In this document: positions 56,866-64,000 of the stretch, piece by piece
Position numbering within the stretch: the stretch's first letter is position 1
How the letters are laid out: each line of letters opens with the position of its first letter
NCBI RefSeq assembly: GCF_002078875.1
Contig: NC_034409.1
Coordinates: forward strand, 107,494,935 to 107,558,934
From: Numida meleagris
Lineage: Eukaryota > Chordata > Aves > Galliformes > Numididae
Reading direction: 5' to 3'
Length of the DNA: 64,000 nucleotides
Made by a program: the position numbers and the translations under genes
The notes under the pieces: generated by a model
Seen by the model: only the letters and a program-made list of their open reading frames with translations
Told to the model about the DNA's origin: nothing
The model's database searches: none

Positions 56866-59591
56866 TTAACCCTTTTGCTGCTTTTAAAATAAAAGTTCCT
56901 GTTGACCGTTTTGAATTAAAAGTCCATTAACATGGAAATCACACCCATACATATATATATATATTTTTCCACACAGAAACTACTGGGGAACGCTTGGTTT
57001 CGAGCTTTGAGTTTAAAGGGGTGAGATAGCAGAGCCAGCCAGTGGCCACGTTCCCAGGTGGGTGGCTTCGCGGCTCTCATTTCCAAATGTCAAAGGGTGG
57101 TGTCTTTGCGTGCTCGGTTGTGAGGAGTGGCTCTGAGAAAATGCTTGACTCGAGAGGATTTCTGTTTCCAGTCTCTTAATCAACATCATATTTGAAACGA
57201 TGATGGAAAGTCAAATGGGTACAGAGCCTGAATGAACTGGAAAAATGAGGACCGCGGACATTGTCAAAGAGTCAAGGAAATCATTCAGTGGTATTTCTTC
57301 CCCTTCAGAAAGCAAGTAGAGAATTTTGGAGCCATTTTACTGGCTTCCTGAGTCATTCTGGATGCCGAGCAGAGTAATTAGCTCTCTCCTCCTCAGAAAA
57401 ATGTACTTTTCTTTGTGTCTAGCATGCGAACCCATTGAGCAGAACACCCGGATATCCACGGCTCTTGCTCCTCTTGGCCTGAGGTACATGAAGAGCAGAA
57501 CAAAGCAAAGATTGTGTTTTTGTGTTGTGGTTGTTGCATTGAAATGTCAGCGTATGGGAATAGTTTCTGCCATGTGAGCTTTTCTTTTTAATTAGAGCAA
57601 CAGCCACTGTGGTATAAATGCCTAGACTCCAGCAAACCCAACAGATTTTTCCAAAGCTTGCTGCACTATTTTTAACACACCAAACTGAATTCAGATTAAA
57701 AACAAAACACAGCAGAAAAATAGTGGCTTGATGATCAGTTCAAGGCCATTAAGTATCTTTGTATCCCTAATTGCTGCAAGACAGTCCCCGTGATTCTCTT
57801 GGCACAGGAGGCAAGTCATTCATGGGTTCCTCCAATGCCAAAACCCTTTGTAGCCTCTTCAGTGCGGCATAAGTATGTATTTTTGGGACCGAGGCCATTT
57901 TCCTATGACTGGCAGGTCTCTGTGGGCAATGGAGGGTGTGAGGTAGTCTAGCCAGAGCCTGGCCAGCAGTCTTGACCAATGCTGGCTCCACGACTGAAGT
58001 CAGCTCTGCTGAGCCCAAGGCAGCTGCTGGATGTTCTTGTAAAGCAGCAAAAATGAACAGCGGCGTCTCTCAGACTCCAGCATGTTACAGTGAGTGAGGA
58101 GTACATAAACATTTGAAAGAGTAAAAATGGCTTCAAAACAGGCTTTTTAAAAATGATATAAAATGTTATACTGGAGGCCATTTTCTCTCCCCTTTCCTCT
58201 CTTCTCTGTCCTCCCCAGCTAATGGTATTTATTACAGCCCATGCTCATGTAACGACCTTCTGCTAGTGATACCTAAGGTTTTGGACAAGCAAACCATAGC
58301 AACATATGTTCCTCACATGCTCAGGGTACAAACAAGAAGAAACCATTTTGTTGCTAGCACCTTTCCCATTAAACTCTACAGCAGCCAACTGGCTTTTCAC
58401 CTCTCACTGCTTTTCCTTGCTGTATTGACTAATATCACACATCTAAAAGCCTTATATTATTAACTATGCTGAAATGTCAGACATCATTATTTTTGCAAAT
58501 ATTTTTGAAAAAGGCAGCCTAGCTTCACTCACATCTAGTGAGGACATTTGGTGCCAAAGCATCCTTATTACCCAGATTACAAAACGTTTTGAGCCTAATG
58601 CATTAGAGTGCTACAGGGTTAATTGCACTTAGTACTCTATTAGAAGCTACCATGTGCCCTTTCTGTGTTAATAGAAGCTAGAGTATGAACATTTCAAGTA
58701 CTTGTCAAAGGCTGAGATATTTCTATGTCTGCTGTAAAAACTAAGAAACTTTCCGCTCAGCTTCTCAAAATCAGCCTTGTTAGTTCCTGTCTGCATTCTG
58801 TCATTAGTGCTGAAAGACTGAATATTGGCAATACATCTCTTAGTATAGTCAACAGATTGCAAAAAGTTCTCCTTAATGTAACGTCCTTTCTCTGCATACC
58901 CCAACAATTCTAAAAATTAATGTGATCCTTCCTTGTCGTGACAGAGCCCACTTCTGCCATGCTATCCCTCTCAATGAACTTCCAAGACTGCATCATACCA
59001 TTGCATCATGAACATTTTCTCTTTCCTAAAAAGAAAAAAAATCTCTTTTCTAAAAAGAGAAAGACCTCCTTTCCCATAGCTTTCTGTTCAGGGATGTTAT
59101 AAAGGATGGGAACCATTACTTACCACACAGCCACATGCCTCAGTTCTGCCTGAATCCTATTTCTCATTTCAGGGCAATGTATATAAGCAGGAAAGCAATA
59201 GGATTCACCCTACATAAACCTAAACCATAGTCATGTAAAAGTCAGTGGTGAGTACTCCAAGCTAGTCATATGAGTTCCCCCACAGGCACTGGGGAGGAGG
59301 GTGGTATCTCCAGAGGATGATTCATCCCATCTTCAGCTGTATTTTGGAGACATGTGGGCTGATTTTCCCTTTGGAAGTATGTAGTCCTCTTCCTCTACTG
59401 ACAATATTCATTAGACTCAGTGTCTAGCCAGGCAACATAGATGAGACACCTCGCCTGTAGACACTTAGTTATGTTAGATGAATCCCACTGTACATTTCAC
59501 TTCGGTACCATGGTGAAATGAATGCTATCCAGCCACTGCACAGCTCAAAGTTAGGTGCAAACCAGCGGGGCTGTGGAGAAGCCTTACCTTG

Positions 59592-59727
59592 AGATAACCA
59601 AGGTCAGGCTGGATGGGGCTCTGAGCAACCTGGTCTAGCTATAGGTGTCTCTGTTCATTGCAGGGGAGTTGGACCAGATGGCCTTTAAATGTCCTTTCCA
59701 ACACAAAAAGTTCTATGATTCTGTGAT
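59592..59727 (+). mobile_element. CR1 LINE fragment, 3' end
   Basis: 'aaggtcaggctggatggggc', 'ctgagcaacctggtctagc', 'ggggagttggaccagatggc' and a clean terminal repeat 'gttctatgattctgtgat'. Confidence 0.92.
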
Positions 59728-61639
59728 GAGCTCTGGACAGTGAAAGTAAAATGTTTGCCACATTCCTCGCTGCCTAACACAGACAGAGTCTGGAGAGTTC
59801 AGGGGGAGTTTTTATTTTTGTTTGGATTCTTGGCCAAGGGCCCTTGCTCTTTCTTTCCCATACAGGCCTATGCACGCAGACACTTATTTTTTGTTTCCCT
59901 GTTAGTGAAGCTCCTTACAGCATCTAACAGATGGCAAAGCTGGCAAACTATTTTTAATACTGTCTAACATTTGAAGCTCAGAAAAATGGAGAGATTTCAC
60001 AAATATCTGCTGTTAATTATTGCAAGAAAAAAAAGAATACACAGATATATATCTTTGAGGTAGCTGGGCTCATGTTATAATACTTGTATCTGAATTTAAA
60101 GAAGCTTGAGAGATGTTTAGATGCAGGGTGCTGGGTAAGGCTTCTGCTGAATATCTGCTGTGCCTGATAAAGTAGATGCTCTTATCACTAATTTTTTGAG
60201 GAAAACCTATTTGCTTACAGATCTGAAAAATTAGTTTCTATCAATGATTTCTGCAGAGTGTTATCTAGGAGCTCTTGATTCTGTTTCATTTTGATATGGA
60301 CAACAAATACTGCTGGAGAGAGAAAGGGAATATCACAATGGAAAGATTCACATCAGCTCTCTATCTTGTTTAGAAATCCTCCATGAAAGCTTCTGTAACA
60401 GAAGCAGCAACAATTTCCATAGTCCACGTGGGATACGTAACTGAGTTTTACCAGACTCTTCTCTGACACACATCCTTCAGTCTCATTAGTCAAAGATTAT
60501 AATTTCAGATTGCTTTAACTCCACTCTTTCAGCCCTGACTCTGAACATTGCTCACCGGAAGAAATGAAAAAACACCAGCAAGTGCTAAAAGTCTTGAATA
60601 CAGCAAGCAAAAGGAAGTGAGATTACACACTGGGGATAGACTGGCTTTGAAAATGTTCCTGCATTATTCACCGAGGAGTTTTAGTAGGGTAAAAAAAAAA
60701 ATGCTAGTTAAATACTTGGAAAACTCAATTACCAACAACAGATCAGGACAGGATAACCCTCTGGACAGGGTTTGCAGTGTACAGAGAGGATTAACTGTTC
60801 TCAGGATCAAATATAGAGCAGAAATTGGATTTGTAGGCCATGTTTTTACCCATCCTATCTCATAGCAAAATATAATGCGATTAGTTGTAAACTGGTATGT
60901 CACAGAGTGAGCACTGTGGTCCCTTAGTGATATCTTTATCACGACCCTTAATATTAAACTAGTTCTCTGAGTGAGAAAGCCAGACAGATACCGGCGGTCT
61001 TAATCTCTACTTGTTTTGAGTAAGGTTTTAAAATTCTTATCCCCTGCCAAAGGTGGATCCATAGGATCAAGAGAGAATGACCTGTCAGAGGAAGAATTTC
61101 CAAAAAGTGCAGAACTTTCTCCAGGACAGAGAAGTTTCAGCCCCACAGAAGGGATCTCTGGGCCAGGAATTATGCATCACTCTTGAGCCATGCTGTCCTA
61201 CTTCACAGCTACTGCATGTTCCATCAACACCTTATTTCCACTCCAAAAAGCCTCACTTATTATTCATTATTCTTTTTTCCCCCTTTGCTTCACATTACTC
61301 TCAAAAGCAGGCAGAGAGTAATACCTGCTTCAATCACGTGGTTACTTCTTGGTCTTGATGTAGAGTTATTAAAATGACAGTACTGAATTTCCGATCTCCA
61401 CTCTTTCTTGCAGAGGTGCATCAGTAACTGTAGCCCTGGCTTCTTTGGGCTGTGCTGACCTGTGTCAAACTGTGCACTTTTCAGATGCATATTCTAGGGA
61501 AATATGTAAAAACCCACTACCATAGCTCTATAAACTAGTGCTGTCTCCTGCCTTTGGTCTCCACTGAGCTCCACAGCAAGGTCTCAGTGCAGCCTGAAGC
61601 AGTGGTATCTTCCAGTGCTGGGTGTTATTGCAGGGACTG

Positions 61640-62063
61640 AGGCTCTAGCACGTCAAAGGGCTACAAAGATGGGGAAGGGTCGGGAGGACAAAGTGTGTGA
61701 GGAGCAGCTGAGGCCATTCGATGTGCTCAGCCCAGAGCAGAAGAGCTGAGGAGAGGCCTCATGGCGGCTGCAGCTCCTCACAGGGAGCGGAGGGGCAGCG
61801 CTGAGCTCTGCTCTCTAGTGACAGCGACAGGGCCCGAGGGAACGGCATGGAGCTGCGTCAGGGGAGAGGCAGCTGGGGGTTAGGGAAAGGGTCTGCACCA
61901 GAGGGCAGCGGGCACGGCCCCAAGTGCTGGAGTTCAAGGAGCGTTTGGATAATGCTCTCAGACATAGGGTTTGATTTTGAGTGGTCCTGTGTGGAGCGTA
62001 GAGTTAGACTCAGTGATCTTTGTCGATCCCTTCTTAACTGGAATGTTCTATGATTCTATGATC
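61640..62063 (+). mobile_element. CR1 LINE fragment, subfamily A
   Basis: About 420 bp of sense CR1: 'gaggagaggcctcatggcgg', 'cagctcctcacagggagcgg', 'ggcatggagctgcgtcagg' and 'gttcaaggagcgtttggata', ending 'tgttctatgattctatgatc'. It matches the antisense copy at 46,618-48,000 over its whole length and the copy at 2,608-2,850 over its 3' part. Confidence 0.92.
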
Positions 62064-64000
62064 ATGGCAGTGGCTTGCCACCCAGGATAGGAACGAGGAC
62101 CTAATCAAGACAATGACTGTGGGTCAGAGAGAGCTGAGACATGCTTGAAGGGTGGTGAAGTCGCTCAACACTGTGAACCTGGGTCAGAACCGCAACCAGT
62201 GACAGTAAAGTATCACCATGGAGACATGGGCCAAATAGCAATAGCTCCAGGGTATCTGCTATTTTCATGGGACTGAGGAAGATGCTCGCTCCTCCACCCT
62301 GGGCCAAAAGGGTTGACTACCCTCAAAGCTGCAGGACAACCACCTTCTCTAGTCACGGGAAAAAACTTATGTCCCAGCTGGCTGAAGTATGGCCACAAGC
62401 CAAATGTCACAGTATTGGCTTCATGGTGCTAATGTCCCCGCTATGGTAATGGACTTGAGGCAAATAGGATTCCTATACTGTGCTGGAGCCATCAATAGTA
62501 CACAGCACTGTCCAAAACACATTCCACTTCTATTCCACAGATACACACAACTGACACTGGCTTTATTGGGAACATAAACATGCAGGCAATAACAGGAACA
62601 ATTGCACAGTTCTGGGAAATGTTTGAGGCTGTCTGCTTTGTTTTAAAAGAGAAGGAAGTTGGTCAGGAAAGCTCAGCAGGTTGCAAAAGCAGAGAACTTT
62701 AGTAGCGTATGCTCAGCGATTAGGAGGAGAAAAAAAGGAACAGCTGGAAACAACCATTTACACCCCAAGATGAGTATCAAACTACAATGGGTGATTCACA
62801 AATCCACTTTTAGTAAACCTAAAAAGAAATGTCAAGTATGGAAAGATAGCTCATAATCTAGAAAATAATATCTACAGTCTTTCTTTTGCTTCCCACTCTT
62901 TCACTATTGCATGGAGTAAAGGGAGGCATTAACGTTCCTCCTCAGTGCACTGAAAGTTCCTGCTGCTTTCTGTGAGTCAGGACTCCTTTCTTACCTTTAG
63001 TGTTTTTTAAATGTGTATTTTTAACCTTATCCTCTGCCCTGGTCAATAATAATTGATTTCCAGAAAAAGAAACCTCAGTACCTGAAATAGCACTCCCACC
63101 ATATCACACGCCTTTGCCCTGCGTTCAGACACAATTAATGTCATCTGCTCCACTTCTGCAGGTACCAGTTGTTGGTAAAGGAGCAGTTTTCCAGCACTCT
63201 GTCAGCCAGTTTTAGCAGCCAACACTTCAGTGGGATGCTGCGTTCTGCTCTGAGCAGGATTCCATACTATCTAATCCCGATTAGCTGTTTTATTGCTTTG
63301 ATTGCTACTGTATTTTAAAAATCAAGGGTCAATCACAGAAACAGTTAGAAGAACGAGCTTTTAGAACACACCCAGACATTAATCCCACCCATTTCCTCAC
63401 TAACAAACGCTGACTACCCCAGCAATCAATTGCCTTGGGATTCACAATGTAAATAAATTACCTACTGTAATTTCATCTGGGTCAGGAAACAGGGAAGGTG
63501 AGTGTGTGTTTCTGTATCAGTCATAGCTGTCTCTTGAGGAGATCGATGTCATCCAGCTAATGATGCCCAGCTGAAAAATAAGAGGACTTTTAACCACCAG
63601 TGCAAAGTGAGACCTGAAGTATTGCTCCAGCATCAGAACAAGGGTTTGTTGAATCACATCTCACACGTAACAGGACTGAGTCAGGGTGACCAGACATTGC
63701 ATTTTTGTCTTGATTCTTCCAGTATTTCAGGAGGAAAGACGGTGAGATAGGTTTCCTTGAACCTCCAGCTCCAAAAGTCATACTCATATTGATCTCAGCC
63801 TAGACCCTTACAAGCTTATAGGTGGGCACGGAGCTGGAGTTTGAGGGCAGGCTGGGCATGTGGGTGTATGAGAGTCAGGGTAAGGTGAACTGAGTGGTGG
63901 ATGAGACAAGAAGCCAGAAAAGCTCACGTTGGAACAACAGCGTGGAGGTGTGCATGGGCAGAGGAAAGTGTCAGAGAGCATGTTCTCTGTAGCACAGCCT
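62064..64000. other. Intronic sequence, no recognised feature
   Basis: It continues PDE9A intron 1 to the window edge. No splice-flanked coding segment or repeat is recognised. The composition is ordinary. Confidence 0.5.

Larger units (their letters stand above)
54264..64000 (+). other. PDE9A: PDE9A intron 1 (partial)
   Basis: No exon is recognised. It contains two sense CR1 copies, a short (TA)n tract at about 56,949-56,964 and a CRE at 56,858. The stretches around 56,850-57,300 and 58,440-58,680 are AT-rich with several ATTA/TAAT motifs and no repeat signature, so they could be conserved non-coding elements. The 188-codon open frame at 56,326 lacks recognisable features. Confidence 0.7.

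Noticed and set aside
56326..56892. 188-codon + strand open frame in PDE9A intron 1
   Set aside because: No domain, no conserved-looking segment and no splice-flanked structure. Frames of this length occur by chance in this GC range.
1..64000. CRISPR arrays, operons, phage or bacterial elements, tRNA or rRNA genes
   Set aside because: The sequence is vertebrate nuclear DNA. No spaced direct-repeat array, cloverleaf-like tRNA or rRNA segment was seen.

Overview
This is vertebrate, almost certainly avian, genomic DNA, and most likely from a galliform such as chicken. The genes are split by many GT-AG introns. The interspersed repeats are nearly all CR1 LINEs with the avian 3' end (runs of ATTCTATG or its complement). 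Both genes match well-known amniote genes. I cannot separate chicken from turkey or quail by eye.

Positions 1 to about 1,980 are upstream flank with no recognisable gene, plus one short CR1. Positions 1,990-2,510 are a CpG island that is probably the promoter and first non-coding exon of SLC37A1. Positions 6,603-38,972 hold the complete coding region of SLC37A1 on the + strand. It has 20 coding exons, all with GT/AG boundaries and consistent phase. The spliced length is 1,626 nt, giving a 541-residue, 12-helix major-facilitator sugar-phosphate/phosphate exchanger of the endoplasmic reticulum. A 3' UTR of about 2.6 kb runs to a poly(A) signal at 41,604, with a proximal candidate at 40,315.

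Positions 41,640-54,190 are intergenic. They contain a long decayed antisense CR1 with a reverse transcriptase remnant (46,618-48,000), shorter CR1 copies and an exact 11 x 12-bp minisatellite (53,120-53,251). The first coding exon of PDE9A (cGMP-specific phosphodiesterase 9A) is at 54,195-54,263 on the + strand. The rest of the window is PDE9A intron 1, and the gene continues past the right edge. As I recall human 21q22.3, SLC37A1 and PDE9A lie in the same order and orientation there.

No novel gene system was found. The items most worth checking are a duplicated intronic block in SLC37A1 (25.6-26.1 kb versus 30.6-31.1 kb), a possible alternative last exon, two tiny in-frame exons in the central loop (one next to a perfect intronic hairpin), a 90-nt intronic inverted repeat, the minisatellite upstream of PDE9A, and a full palindromic CRE in PDE9A intron 1.
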